From Harenicola maris (GTDB taxonomy: Bacteria; Pseudomonadota; Alphaproteobacteria; Rhodobacterales; Rhodobacteraceae), in NCBI GenBank assembly GCA_018524345.1, contig JADQAZ010000002.1:1-64000 (forward strand): a DNA stretch of 64,000 bases, written 5' to 3'. Made by a program: the position numbers and the translations under genes. Numbering within the stretch: position 1 is the stretch's first letter; each line of letters begins with the position of its first letter. The notes beneath the pieces are model-generated. The model ran no database searches. It was not told where the DNA came from and saw only the letters and a program-made list of their open reading frames with translations. Of this stretch, positions 1 to 8,237 are shown piece by piece.

Positions 1-91
1 GGCGGGGCCTGCGCCCCCCCCCCCCGCCCCGCCTCACCGCATATCGCGCGCCCGATGGGCATTTGCCCGCAAATGCCCATCTGCAAAATCA
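1..91. other. Window edge, non-coding, with a C tract
   Basis: No gene can be supported here. The stretch begins with a run of more than ten consecutive C residues and is followed by the palindrome-like GCATTTGCCCGCAAATGC at about 59-76. It probably holds the 3' flank of a gene outside the window or the 5' flank of smpB. Confidence 0.5.
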
Positions 92-131
92 TATGCATCG
101 GATGTGCATAGGATGTGCATCCCTTGTGCAT
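92..131. repeat. Four TGTGCAT-type iterons at 11-bp phase
   Basis: TATGCAT at 92 is followed by TGTGCAT at 103, 114 and 125, so the units start exactly 11 bp apart, about one helical turn. A small hairpin, GGCCT-CATA-AGGCC (132-145), follows directly. The same heptamer at the same phase recurs at 57054-57082, and its inverse at 3921-3938. The function is unknown. Binding by a protein on one face of the helix is an inference from the phasing. Confidence 0.6.
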
Positions 132-161
132 GGCCTCATAAGGCCCTATTTCCCAGATGCT

Positions 162-638
162 ATGGCCAAGAAACCAACAGACCCGAATTACAAAGTCATC
201 GCCGAGAACCGGCGTGCCCGGTACGATTATGCCATCGAAGATGACATCGAATGTGGCATTTTGCTCGAAGGGTCCGAGGTTAAATCCCTACGCTCGCAGA
301 CCTCCAATATCGCCGACAGTTATGCGGCGGTCGAAGAGGGCGAGCTTTGGCTCGTGAACGCCTATATCGCCCCCTACGACAAGGCGAGCACCTTTAACCA
401 TCTGGAGCGCCGCAAGCGTAAACTGCTGGTTTCAAAGAAGGAATTGGCCAGCCTGTGGAGTGACACACAGCGCAAGGGGATGACCCTCGTGCCGCTTGTC
501 CTCTATTTCAACCATCGCGGCAAAGCCAAGATCAAGATCGGCATCGCCAAGGGTAAAAAGAACACCGACAAGCGCCAGACAGAGGCCAAACGCGACTGGT
601 CGCGCCAGAAGGCTCGCCTGTTGCGACAGGGAAACTAG
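162..638 (+). CDS. smpB: SsrA-binding protein SmpB
   Basis: SmpB binds tmRNA (SsrA) and delivers it to ribosomes stalled on broken mRNA, so that the trapped peptide is tagged for degradation. The 158-residue product has the usual length and the family pattern: an N-terminal MAKK, then NRRARYDY, the EGSEVKSLR segment, and a basic C-terminal tail ([17 protein letters not shown]) that folds in the decoding centre. I start at ATG 162 because family members begin MAxK. An in-frame ATG at 63 would add 33 residues encoded by the iteron repeat. Downstream, 639-749 is non-coding. A second ribosome-rescue gene, arfB, lies far away at 47.8 kb. Confidence 0.95.
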   Translation: MAKKPTDPNYKVIAENRRARYDYAIEDDIECGILLEGSEVKSLRSQTSNIADSYAAVEEGELWLVNAYIAPYDKASTFNHLERRKRKLLVSKKELASLWSDTQRKGMTLVPLVLYFNHRGKAKIKIGIAKGKKNTDKRQTEAKRDWSRQKARLLRQGN

Positions 639-749
639 ACAGGTTTTTCCCCTAATCCCGATCCGCCCCCTCACCTATATCAATCACATCGCAGCGTTCC
701 GGTCGCTGCAAGCTGTTGATATTGATACCGGATTTGAAGGGACGGACGA

Positions 750-1022
750 ATGCTTGCAACAATTATCAGCCTCGTAGCTGGCGCCGCAGGTGGCAACCTT
801 GCCGGCGGCTTGATGAAGAACCTCGACATGGGTGTGGTGATGAATTCCATCGCCGGCATCGTAGGCGGCGGCGTTGGCGGGCAGGTGCTCTCCATGCTGG
901 GCGCTGGCGGTGCAGAGGGCACGGACCTCTCCGGCATCCTGAGCGCAGTTGGCGGCGGTGCCGTTGGCGGCGGCGGCTTGATGGCCGTGATCAGCGCCGT
1001 GAAAGGCATGATGAACAAATAG
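750..1022 (+). CDS. Small glycine-zipper membrane protein
   Basis: This is a 90-residue protein of unknown function. It is almost entirely small and hydrophobic residues in glycine-zipper spacing (GAAGGNLAGG, GIVGGGVGG, GGGAVGGGG), interrupted by a short polar middle (about 48-58). Such sequences form tightly packed membrane helices, so a membrane location is likely. There is no signal peptide distinct from the first helix. The gene stands alone, followed by an intrinsic terminator at 1060-1087. I recognise it only as the type of small conserved protein seen in related genomes and assign no function. Confidence 0.75.
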   Translation: MLATIISLVAGAAGGNLAGGLMKNLDMGVVMNSIAGIVGGGVGGQVLSMLGAGGAEGTDLSGILSAVGGGAVGGGGLMAVISAVKGMMNK

Positions 1023-1059
1023 GGCCAAGGCCCTTGTTTTACTGACGTAACGAGTATCG

Positions 1060-1087
1060 CGCCCTTGGCCACCGCCAAGGGCGTTTT
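1060..1087 (+). terminator. Intrinsic terminator of the glycine-zipper gene
   Basis: CGCCCTTGGC-CACC-GCCAAGGGCG is a perfect 10-bp stem with a 4-nt loop, followed by TTTT. A weaker hairpin, AGGGC-CAAG-GCCCT with TTGTTTT, lies just before it at 1021-1040. Confidence 0.8.
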
Positions 1088-1163
1088 GCGTTGCGCACCT
1101 TGCCAGCTGCACCAAGGCTGGCGTAGAGGGGGGCGACCCAACCACAGCCACAGGACCCGCCCC

Positions 1164-2012
1164 ATGACGGACGATCCACAAACTCTTGTCTCTACCCAAT
1201 GGCTCGCAGAGCGGTTGAAATATCCCGATATCCGCATTCTCGACGCCAGCTGGTATCTGCCCGGCGATGCCCGCGACCCGAAGGCCGACTTCGCCGCAGA
1301 GCATATCCCCGGCGCGCGGTTCTTTGACATCGACGAGATCTCCGACCACCGCTCGCCCCTGCCCCATATGGTGCCGCCGGTGGAAAAATTCATGTCGCGC
1401 CTGCGCGAAATGGGCGTTGGCGACGGGCATCAGGTGGTGGTCTATGACGGGGCCGGCCTGTTCTCTGCCGCCCGTGTCTGGTGGCTGTTCCAGCTTATGG
1501 GGCAAAAGAACGTTGCCGTTCTGGACGGCGGCCTGCCCAAGTGGAAGGCCGAGGGCCATCCAACCGACGACAACCCGCCCCATATCCGCGACCGGCACAT
1601 GACCGTCCAGCTGCAAAACGACATGGTCAAGGATGTCACCCAAGTCGCCGCGGCCTCCAAACTGGGCGATTGGCAGATCGTCGATGCTCGCGCCGCCGAA
1701 CGCTTTCGCGGCGATGCGCCGGAACCGCGCGAGGGCCTGCGCGCGGGCCATATCCCCGGCTCCAAGAACGTGCCCTTCAAGACCCTGCTGAACGCCGACG
1801 GCACGATGAAATCCGAACCCGAGCTGACCGCGATCTTCGAGGCCGCAGGCGTTGACCTGAAGACCCCCGTGATCACCTCCTGCGGCTCCGGCGTCACCGC
1901 GGCCGTCCTCAGCCTCGCCCTCACCCGCCTCGGCCATCCGCGCCATGCGCTCTATGACGGGTCCTGGTCCGAATGGGGCATGGAAAGCTCGCTCAAGGTG
2001 GAAACCGGCTAA
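1164..2012 (+). CDS. sseA: 3-mercaptopyruvate sulfurtransferase (two rhodanese domains)
   Basis: This enzyme transfers sulfur from 3-mercaptopyruvate (or thiosulfate) to thiol or cyanide acceptors in the cytoplasm. The 282-residue protein has tandem rhodanese domains. The N-terminal domain (about 10-145) lacks the active cysteine. The C-terminal domain carries the catalytic loop SCGSGVTA with Cys at about residue 240. CGSGVTA is the mercaptopyruvate-type loop rather than the CRKGVT of thiosulfate sulfurtransferases. Start ATG 1164 gives MTDDPQTLVS. A longer in-frame start at 1065 falls inside the preceding terminator and is rejected. The gene is convergent with amtB and shares its terminator. 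Confidence 0.92.
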   Translation: MTDDPQTLVSTQWLAERLKYPDIRILDASWYLPGDARDPKADFAAEHIPGARFFDIDEISDHRSPLPHMVPPVEKFMSRLREMGVGDGHQVVVYDGAGLFSAARVWWLFQLMGQKNVAVLDGGLPKWKAEGHPTDDNPPHIRDRHMTVQLQNDMVKDVTQVAAASKLGDWQIVDARAAERFRGDAPEPREGLRAGHIPGSKNVPFKTLLNADGTMKSEPELTAIFEAAGVDLKTPVITSCGSGVTAAVLSLALTRLGHPRHALYDGSWSEWGMESSLKVETG

Positions 2013-2040
2013 CCCCGCAAACCTATCCCCAGAAACGACA

Positions 2041-2074
2041 AAAGCCCCGGACCGAAGTCCGGGGCTTTCTTTTT
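2041..2074. terminator. Bidirectional terminator between sseA and amtB
   Basis: AAAGCCCCGGAC-CGAA-GTCCGGGGCTTT is a perfect 12-bp stem with a tetraloop. It is followed by CTTTTT on the plus strand and preceded by A residues, so it can end transcription from both convergent genes. Confidence 0.92.
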
Positions 2075-2089
2075 CAGGAAGGTAAAACC

Positions 2090-3433
2090 TTAGCCTTTGG
2101 TAAAGTCAGGATAGGCTTCCATACCAAGCTCGGATGTATCCAGACCTTGAATTTCGGCCTCTTCGCTCACCCGGATGCCGGTGATCGCCTTGAGCAGCAG
2201 CCACATAGCGGCGGAAGCGACGAAGACAAAGATACCGACGATCACGATGGCCTGCAGCTGGATCATGAACTGGCTGGCAACTGTTTCGCCTTCAGCCTGT
2301 GTGTTGATCGCTACAATCAGCGTGCCCCAGATACCGGCACAAAGGTGAACAGGGATCGCACCCACAACATCGTCGATCTTGAACTTGTCGAGCATTGGAA
2401 CTGCAAAGACAACGATCACACCACCAACGGCACCGATCCAAGTTGCTTCAACCAAGGAAGGTGTCAGCGGTTCGGCAGTGATGGAGACCAGACCGGCAAG
2501 CGCACCGTTCAAGACCATCGTCAGGTCGACCTTCTTGTACAGAAGCTGTGTCAGGATCAGGGCTGCAACCGCACCACCAGCAGCCGCTGTGTTGGTGTTG
2601 GAGAAGATGCGGGAGATGTCAGCAACGTTGCCAGCAGTGTCCATGTAAAGCTGCGAACCACCGTTAAAGCCGAACCAACCCATCCACAGGATGAATGTAC
2701 CCAGAGTAGCAAGCGCAAGGTTCGAACCTGGCATCGGGTTAACACGGCCGTCCTTATACTTGCCCAGACGTGGACCAAGGATAAGCGCACCAGCCAAAGC
2801 AGCCCAGCCACCGACAGAGTGAACAACTGTGGAACCGGCGAAGTCCTGGAAGCCCATGCCGTCAAGGAAGCCACCGCCCCATTTCCAGCTCGCCTGGATT
2901 GGGTAGATAACAGCCGTCAGAACGATAACGAAGGCAAGGAAGGGCCACAGTTTGATACGCTCGGCCAAAGCACCGGACACGATCGAGGCCGTCGCAGCAC
3001 AGAACATCAACTGGAAGAAGAAGTCAGAGCCAACAGAGGCATAGGTCAGATCAGGCTCGGACCCGTCAAGGCCGACATTCTCAAGACCAGTGATCGAAAG
3101 CGCACCCAGAACGCCCTCGGACATCCAGTTGCCATCACCAGGGTACATCAGGTTGTAACCGAGGATGTAGTAGAACAGCGAAGCAAGAGAGAAGAGCGCG
3201 ATGTTCTTCGTCAACTGCATCGTCACGTTCTTGGAGCGCACAAGACCGGCCTCCAGCATGGCAAAACCGGCGGCCATGAAGAAGACAAGGAAACCCGCCA
3301 CAAGGAACATGAAGGTGTTGAAAATAAAGCCGATTTCCGCATTGGTCGGCGTGGTATCAGCCTCCTGCGCGAGGCCAATGCTTGGCAGCGCAATAAGCGT
3401 CGCGGCAAGCGCTAGTTTAGATGTGAATTTCAT
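2090..3433 (-). CDS. amtB: Ammonium transporter AmtB
   Basis: AmtB is an inner-membrane channel of the Amt/Mep/Rh family that takes up ammonium. The 447-residue protein opens with a signal peptide (about 1-21, ending SIGLA) and has about eleven hydrophobic spans. The two pore histidines are visible in VHSVGGW and PVHLCAGIWG. Start ATG 3433 is preceded by AGGGAAAAAAG. It lies 28 bp after glnK on the same strand, the classic glnK-amtB operon in which the PII protein plugs the channel when nitrogen is sufficient. The operon would be expected to be NtrC-controlled, but I cannot see a convincing sigma-54 promoter. Confidence 0.96.
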   Translation of the reverse strand: MKFTSKLALAATLIALPSIGLAQEADTTPTNAEIGFIFNTFMFLVAGFLVFFMAAGFAMLEAGLVRSKNVTMQLTKNIALFSLASLFYYILGYNLMYPGDGNWMSEGVLGALSITGLENVGLDGSEPDLTYASVGSDFFFQLMFCAATASIVSGALAERIKLWPFLAFVIVLTAVIYPIQASWKWGGGFLDGMGFQDFAGSTVVHSVGGWAALAGALILGPRLGKYKDGRVNPMPGSNLALATLGTFILWMGWFGFNGGSQLYMDTAGNVADISRIFSNTNTAAAGGAVAALILTQLLYKKVDLTMVLNGALAGLVSITAEPLTPSLVEATWIGAVGGVIVVFAVPMLDKFKIDDVVGAIPVHLCAGIWGTLIVAINTQAEGETVASQFMIQLQAIVIVGIFVFVASAAMWLLLKAITGIRVSEEAEIQGLDTSELGMEAYPDFTKG

Positions 3434-3461
3434 CTTTTTTCCCTTTTCCCTGAGCCGCGGC

Positions 3462-3800
3462 TTAAATCGCGTCTGCGTCTGTTTCGCCGGTGCGCACACG
3501 CACGGCCTGTTGCACGTCGAGGACAAAGATTTTGCCATCGCCAATTTTTTCTGTGCGGGCTGTGCTCTGGATGGTTTCAACAACCTGATCTGCCATGGCC
3601 GCCGTTACGACGATCTCAAGTTTGATCTTCGGAACAAAGTTCACGGCATATTCCGCACCACGGTAGATTTCCGTATGGCCTGACTGGGCGCCAAAGCCTT
3701 TGATTTCAGTCACCATCATTCCGCGAACCCCGATTCCGGTCAGCGCTTCGCGGACCTCTTCGAGCTTGAATGGTTTGATAGTTGCAATGATCAGTTTCAC
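3462..3800 (-). CDS. glnK: PII nitrogen regulatory protein GlnK
   Basis: This is a 112-residue PII signal protein that reports nitrogen and energy status by binding ATP/ADP and 2-oxoglutarate and by uridylylation. The T-loop tyrosine is Tyr51 in YRGAEYAVNF, and the C-terminal signature KIGDGKIFV is intact. The start is GTG at 3800 with AGGGGA upstream. Position immediately before amtB identifies it as the GlnK type, which binds and closes AmtB, rather than the GlnB found next to glnA. Confidence 0.95.
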   Translation of the reverse strand: MKLIIATIKPFKLEEVREALTGIGVRGMMVTEIKGFGAQSGHTEIYRGAEYAVNFVPKIKLEIVVTAAMADQVVETIQSTARTEKIGDGKIFVLDVQQAVRVRTGETDADAI

Positions 3801-3920
3801 GTCTCGTTTCCCCTGATGTAAGCCGGGCCATCCCGGCGGGTTACGTGGGACAGACAGAGGCCAAGCGCCCCGATGAGCAACGAGTCGCCCCCCCTAAAAC
3901 GATGAAATTTTGGGTGAAGT

Positions 3921-3938
3921 TGCACATTTTTTGCACAT
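3921..3938. repeat. Two inverse iterons (TGCACAT) 11 bp apart
   Basis: TGCACAT starts at 3921 and again at 3932, separated by an A/T-only spacer. Read on the minus strand this is ATGTGCA-AAAA-ATGTGCA, the same unit and phase as the copies at 92-131 and 57054-57082. It lies in the 265-bp divergent region between glnK and the penicillin-binding protein, which otherwise shows only A/T-rich DNA around 3901-3990. Confidence 0.5.
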
Positions 3939-4065
3939 AATGCCCTTGGTGCTTAATTATTGGGCGAAAACAGTTTACGAAAAAGTTACCGCCCATGCTC
4001 CCCAAGCCAAGGCAAAGCGGCTATGGTGCAAGAAAAAATGTGGCAGTTTTCGAGTTGGATTTAAT

Positions 4066-6321
4066 ATGGCCCCTACAGGGAAAAAGCGCAGGCCCGTGGC
4101 TGCGCCCAAACGCACGACAGCAACGCCAAAGGCGAAATCTCGCGCCAAACGCACCAAAAAGGCGCGACGCGGCCCGATCGCATGGGTCATGCGCATCATC
4201 GGCTTTTTCCTCCGCCTGATCTGGAGCTTCACCTGGCGCAGCGCCGCGGTGCTCTGCCTGCTGATCGGGGCTGCGGTCTCCTATTTCTACACCACCCTGC
4301 CAGAGCTGGACGAGCTGGTCGACGGGCGCACGCGCGGCTCTGTCACCCTGCTGGACCATAACGACAAGACCTTTGCTTGGCGCGGCGAGCAGTTCGGCGG
4401 CTTCACCTCCGTCGATGCGGTCTCCCCCGTGCTGGCCCATGCGGTTGTCGCGACCGAGGACAAACGCTTCTACCGCCACTTCGGCGTCAGCCCCCGCGGC
4501 GTGGCAAGCGCCGTGCGCATCAACCTGCGCGAGGGGCGCGGCCCCCTCTCCGGCCACGGCGGCTCGACCCTGACACAGCAAACGGCAAAGCTCCTCTGCC
4601 TCGGCGTGCCCTTTGACCCCACCACAGGCATGACAGAGGCCGAATACGAGGCCGACTGCCGCCGCGGCACCATGTGGCGCAAAATCAAAGAGGCCGTCTA
4701 CGCCATGGCGATGGAGGCCCGCTACACCAAGGATGAAATCCTGACGATCTACCTCAACCGCGCCTATCTTGGCGGCGGCGCGCGCGGCTTCGAGGCTGCG
4801 GCGCAGCGGTATTTCGGCATCCCGGCGAGCCAGCTTGACGCGGCCCAATCGGCCATGCTGGCCGGTCTTCTGGTGGCCCCGACCCGCTACGCCCCCACAA
4901 ACAACCTCGAACGCGCGCAGGCCCGCGCCGAAACCGTCCTGCGCCTGATGGCCGAACAGGGCTATATCTCCGACGCCGACCGCGCCGTCGCCGTGGCAGA
5001 GCCCGCCACCCTCTCCCAAGCGGCCCAAGCCCGCGCGGGCGGCTACTTTGCCGACTGGGTGATGGACACAGGCCCCTCCTTCCTGACCAAAGACACCACA
5101 GAGGACGTGATCCTCTCCACCACCCTCGACCAACGCCTGCAAACGGCGGCAGAAGAGGCGATGAAAACCGTCTTCGAAACCAAGGTCCGCGAAGGGTCAG
5201 AGGCGCAGGCCGCCATCGTTGTCATGTCCGCCGACGGCGCCGTGCGCGCCATGGTGGGCGGGCGTCAAACCAAGGTCTCCGGCGCCTTCAACCGCGCCAC
5301 CATGGCCAAACGCCAGACCGGTTCCTCCTTCAAACCCTTCGTCTATGCCGCGGCGATGGATCTGGGCTACACCCCCGGCGCGACGGTGGTAGATGAACCC
5401 CTGACCATCAATGTCCCCGGCTCAGGCGCCTATTCGCCACAGAACTACGACAAGAAGTTCCACGGCCGCGTGACCCTGTCGAAGGCCCTGCAAGAAAGCT
5501 ACAACATCCCCGCCGTGCGCGTGTCAGAGGCCGTCGGCCGCGAGAACGTGCGCAAAATCGCAGAGGGCTTCGGCATCGAAAGCGACCTCGCCGCTGGCCC
5601 CGCCCTCGCCCTTGGCGTCTCCGAATCCACCCTGCTGGAAATGACGGGGGCTTATGCGGGCATCCTGAACGGCGGCACATCGGTCACCCCCTACGGGTTG
5701 CGCGAATTGCGCCTTCAGGGCGATGACGAGCCCCTGATGGGCCAAGGCGGCGGCTTTGGCGAACGGGTGATCACCGAAGAGGCCGCCCAATACCTGACCT
5801 TCATGATGTTCCAAGTGGTGGATCGCGGCACCGGCGTGCGCGCCAAGCTGGATGGCCGTCAGGCCGCGGGCAAAACCGGCACCACACAGGCCGCACGGGA
5901 CGCATGGTTCATCGGCTTTACTGCTGACTATGTGGTCGGCGTCTGGATGGGCTACGATGACAACACCCCGCTGACGGGCGTCACAGGCGGCGGCTTGCCC
6001 GCCGACATCTGGCGCGAAACCATGGTGCGCGTGAACGAGGGGATGCCGGTCAAACCCCTGCCCCTCAAAATCCCCCCAAGCGCGATCCCCGCGCAAAAGC
6101 CCCCGCGCGACCCCGGCGGCACCGCGCAGAACAACGCCGCCACAGGCGGCAACACCGCCCAAGGCCAGCAACAGCAGGCCCAATCCCCCGCGGCCACAGA
6201 CCGCGAACGCCGCCGCGCCGAACGGCAGGCCCGCCGCGACGAACGCCGTCAGAACGGCACCACGGCCGATAAGGTCTTGGAAGATGTGCTGATCAATATC
6301 CTGCGGGGCGGCGGCAACTAG
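4066..6321 (+). CDS. Class A penicillin-binding protein (PBP1 family)
   Basis: This bifunctional peptidoglycan synthase polymerises glycan strands from lipid II and cross-links them in the periplasm. The 751-residue protein has a very basic cytoplasmic start, one membrane anchor (about 57-77), and a GT51 transglycosylase domain with catalytic Glu131 in TEDKRFYRHFG and the GGSTLTQQTAK motif. A transpeptidase domain follows, with Ser420 in SSFK, then SYN and KTGTT. The C-terminus is a low-complexity Q/A-rich stretch and a highly charged R/E helix. I start at ATG 4066, where the basic tail begins. An open frame back to 3910 has no clear ribosome site. It ends at a double-hairpin terminator. Confidence 0.93.
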   Translation: MAPTGKKRRPVAAPKRTTATPKAKSRAKRTKKARRGPIAWVMRIIGFFLRLIWSFTWRSAAVLCLLIGAAVSYFYTTLPELDELVDGRTRGSVTLLDHNDKTFAWRGEQFGGFTSVDAVSPVLAHAVVATEDKRFYRHFGVSPRGVASAVRINLREGRGPLSGHGGSTLTQQTAKLLCLGVPFDPTTGMTEAEYEADCRRGTMWRKIKEAVYAMAMEARYTKDEILTIYLNRAYLGGGARGFEAAAQRYFGIPASQLDAAQSAMLAGLLVAPTRYAPTNNLERAQARAETVLRLMAEQGYISDADRAVAVAEPATLSQAAQARAGGYFADWVMDTGPSFLTKDTTEDVILSTTLDQRLQTAAEEAMKTVFETKVREGSEAQAAIVVMSADGAVRAMVGGRQTKVSGAFNRATMAKRQTGSSFKPFVYAAAMDLGYTPGATVVDEPLTINVPGSGAYSPQNYDKKFHGRVTLSKALQESYNIPAVRVSEAVGRENVRKIAEGFGIESDLAAGPALALGVSESTLLEMTGAYAGILNGGTSVTPYGLRELRLQGDDEPLMGQGGGFGERVITEEAAQYLTFMMFQVVDRGTGVRAKLDGRQAAGKTGTTQAARDAWFIGFTADYVVGVWMGYDDNTPLTGVTGGGLPADIWRETMVRVNEGMPVKPLPLKIPPSAIPAQKPPRDPGGTAQNNAATGGNTAQGQQQQAQSPAATDRERRRAERQARRDERRQNGTTADKVLEDVLINILRGGGN

Positions 6322-6324
6322 CCA

Positions 6325-6370
6325 AGATTTTTCGCCGAAAAATCTCTGCCTGCGCCGCAGGGCGCAGGCA
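6325..6370. terminator. Two stacked hairpins at a convergent junction
   Basis: AGATTTTTC-GCC-GAAAAATCT (6325-6345, 9-bp stem) is followed after one base by TGCCTGCGCC-GCAG-GGCGCAGGCA (6347-6370, 10-bp stem). Both are perfect. They separate the convergent penicillin-binding-protein gene and the minus-strand gene ending at 6379. They probably act as a bidirectional terminator or mRNA 3'-end stabiliser, although neither has a clean U tract after the stem. Confidence 0.7.
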
Positions 6371-6378
6371 ATCTACGC

Positions 6379-6723
6379 CTACTCAGGGCAGCGATCATAC
6401 TGGAAGGCATAGCCATTCCAGACCAGAACCAATCCGCCCTCGGCGCCCTCCATGAACATGGCCCGCTCGGTCCAGGCAGAGCCCTCGCCCGTGCAGGTCA
6501 TATCAAACAGCTGCGCCTTCATGTCTCGCACATTCACAGGGTTCGCCATCACGCATTGGCTCTCAGCCCCGTAGAACACGCCCTCTTCGATGCGCAGGAA
6601 CTGCCCGTCCACGGCGCAGTCGGCCTCTTTCGTGAACTTATAGCGCCCCTCGAACCCCGCCGAGGCGGCGGGGGAGCAGGCCAGTGCGGCCAAAAGGGTA
6701 AGGGAGGCCTGCGCCCGCGTCAC
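6379..6723 (-). CDS. Small periplasmic protein of unknown function
   Basis: The product is 114 residues with a signal peptide (about 1-22, ending PAASA). The mature part has four cysteines (about 36, 57, 76 and 112), which would allow two disulfide bonds. The start is GTG 6723, which overlaps the mlaC stop as GTGA, so the gene is translationally coupled as the third gene of the mlaA-mlaC operon. I do not recognise the family. Context suggests a role at the cell envelope. Confidence 0.75.
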   Translation of the reverse strand: MTRAQASLTLLAALACSPAASAGFEGRYKFTKEADCAVDGQFLRIEEGVFYGAESQCVMANPVNVRDMKAQLFDMTCTGEGSAWTERAMFMEGAEGGLVLVWNGYAFQYDRCPE

Positions 6724-7331
6724 AGGGACTTCAGGTCCTTGGTCAACTGGTCCAGATCACCGCCGCGGCGATCCAGCAAAGCGCCGATCTCCGTGCGTTC
6801 GGACAGCAGCATATTCACCCCCTCGATGAACATGTTGAAAAACTTGTCAGAGCCGGACCGGTCCGAAACAAGGAAGGTCACCTCGAAAGGCGACTGCCCC
6901 TTCAGGATCGCCGTGGTCTTCACCTCGACAAAGCTCTTGACCGCCCGCGCGCCCTGCATCTCCAGCTTGCCGCCGATGAATTCGCGGAACCGGCTGCCAT
7001 ATTTGCGGCTGATGTAGCCCTGATAGGCCTTGGTAAAGGCGCGGATCTGCGCTTTGCTGGCGCTGCGCCCGTCATTGCCAAGGGCATAGCGCGCAATCGT
7101 CGGCACATCGGCATAGCGCACAAAGATGCGCTCAAAGTCGCTATACATGCCCTGTTCGGACTTGCCCGAGGCAATGACCTTGTTGATGTCATCCACCAGC
7201 TTGGTCACAAGGCTTTCCGCCCCGCCAACACTCAGCGCAAGCGCGCGAAACGGGGTCAGGGCCATGGCGCCAAAGGCCGCAAGCCCGCCCATGACCTGGC
7301 GGCGGTTTAGGGAACTAAAGTTACTCGGCAT
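6720..7331 (-). CDS. mlaC: MlaC-type periplasmic phospholipid-binding protein
   Basis: MlaC ferries phospholipids between the outer-membrane MlaA complex and the inner-membrane MlaFEDB transporter. The 203-residue protein has a twin-arginine-like leader (NRRQVMGG, about 9-16) and the Ttg2/MlaC pattern: DFERIFVRYADVPTIARYALG, then YKGYI-like AYQGYISRKYGSRF. Its start ATG 7331 overlaps the end of mlaA by 11 bp, so the two are coupled. The mlaFED genes are not in this window. Confidence 0.9.
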   Translation of the reverse strand: MPSNFSSLNRRQVMGGLAAFGAMALTPFRALALSVGGAESLVTKLVDDINKVIASGKSEQGMYSDFERIFVRYADVPTIARYALGNDGRSASKAQIRAFTKAYQGYISRKYGSRFREFIGGKLEMQGARAVKSFVEVKTTAILKGQSPFEVTFLVSDRSGSDKFFNMFIEGVNMLLSERTEIGALLDRRGGDLDQLTKDLKSL

Positions 7332-8103
7332 AAATATCCTCGTAGGGGTCTAGATAATCGTCATCGGTTGTCGTCCCGCCCAATTCGAACCTGCGGTTTT
7401 GCAGATACAGCAGGCGGGTCTGCGCATAGCTATCGGCAGAACCATAGAGCACATCATCAATTACCCCGGAATACTCCTGCCGTTCACTGGCCTTGGCCCC
7501 GAAGCCTGCAATAGTAGCGATCTTTCGCTGATCCGCGTTCAGGAAATGCTTCGTCGGGCTCAGGAAAGCGTCCACAACCTTGCCAAAGGCATCCCGCTCG
7601 GTCGAGGGGCCCATAAGCGGAAGCTCCATGTATTTGCCCTCGCCCGCGCCCCAAACATGCAGGGTCTCGCCAAAATCGGTGTCCTGCCGGTCAATCCCGA
7701 TATCCTTGGAGGGGTTGAAAATCCCGCCCACGCCGAGGGTCGAGTTTATGACAAAGTTGAAAGAATTCTGAACCGCGCTTTCGATATCACCCTGCAGGAT
7801 GTTGTTGATGACGGTGCCGGGGCGCTCCAGATTCTCGGTGAAATTCACCAAGGTGCGCCCAACAGGCTTGGGCAATCCCTTGCCGCCGCCGCCCCCGCCG
7901 GACAGTTTTTGCAAACTGCTATCGACAGATTTGTTGAACTCGTGGATACGCCGGTTGTCGGCCTCATAGGGATCATTGATCGGGGCCCCCGCTGGCGCAG
8001 GGGCGCAGGCCGATACCACGGCCAGTGATGCGATCAGGGCACCCATCGATGCCAGTTTTGAGATAGACCAAGGAAGCATTGGATTTCTAAACCTGTTGCT
8101 CAT
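7321..8103 (-). CDS. mlaA: MlaA (VacJ) outer-membrane lipoprotein
   Basis: MlaA removes mislocalised phospholipids from the outer leaflet of the outer membrane and passes them to MlaC. The product is about 260 residues with a lipoprotein signal peptide ending in the lipobox VSAC. It carries the family core NDPYEADNRRIHEFNK and later GIFNPSKDIG. The C-terminus is acidic (DDDYLDPYEDIYAE). I use ATG 8103 (MSNRFRNP). ATG 8079 (MLPWSISK) is equally possible because neither has a good ribosome site. The promoter region faces the divergent type I secretion genes. Confidence 0.9.
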   Translation of the reverse strand: MSNRFRNPMLPWSISKLASMGALIASLAVVSACAPAPAGAPINDPYEADNRRIHEFNKSVDSSLQKLSGGGGGGKGLPKPVGRTLVNFTENLERPGTVINNILQGDIESAVQNSFNFVINSTLGVGGIFNPSKDIGIDRQDTDFGETLHVWGAGEGKYMELPLMGPSTERDAFGKVVDAFLSPTKHFLNADQRKIATIAGFGAKASERQEYSGVIDDVLYGSADSYAQTRLLYLQNRRFELGGTTTDDDYLDPYEDIYAE

Positions 8104-8237
8104 AAATTTTGCCCATAGTCGGGCATCCGCCAACGACCAGCTTGTTGATGAGGCTGATACTATCGGTAGCGCCAAAAGGCCACAAGCAAAGGTCTGCTGG
8201 CAAATTCGGGCAAATGGGAACCATCGGGGCATATGGC

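Noticed and set aside
63..161. 33-codon N-terminal extension of SmpB
   Set aside because: The extension is encoded by the 11-bp iterons and a small hairpin, and family members start at the MAKK methionine at 162.
684..1946. Long antisense open frames (for example 684-1946 minus, 1973-3415 plus, 23374-25308 plus)
   Set aside because: They lie opposite genes with clear protein families. Their length comes from high GC content and their products show no recognisable domain.
3801..3960. Sigma-54 promoter and NtrC site for glnK-amtB
   Set aside because: GG and GC elements are spaced 8-9 bp rather than 10, and the GCACCA/TGTGC pair is 3-4 bp too far apart for an NtrC site.
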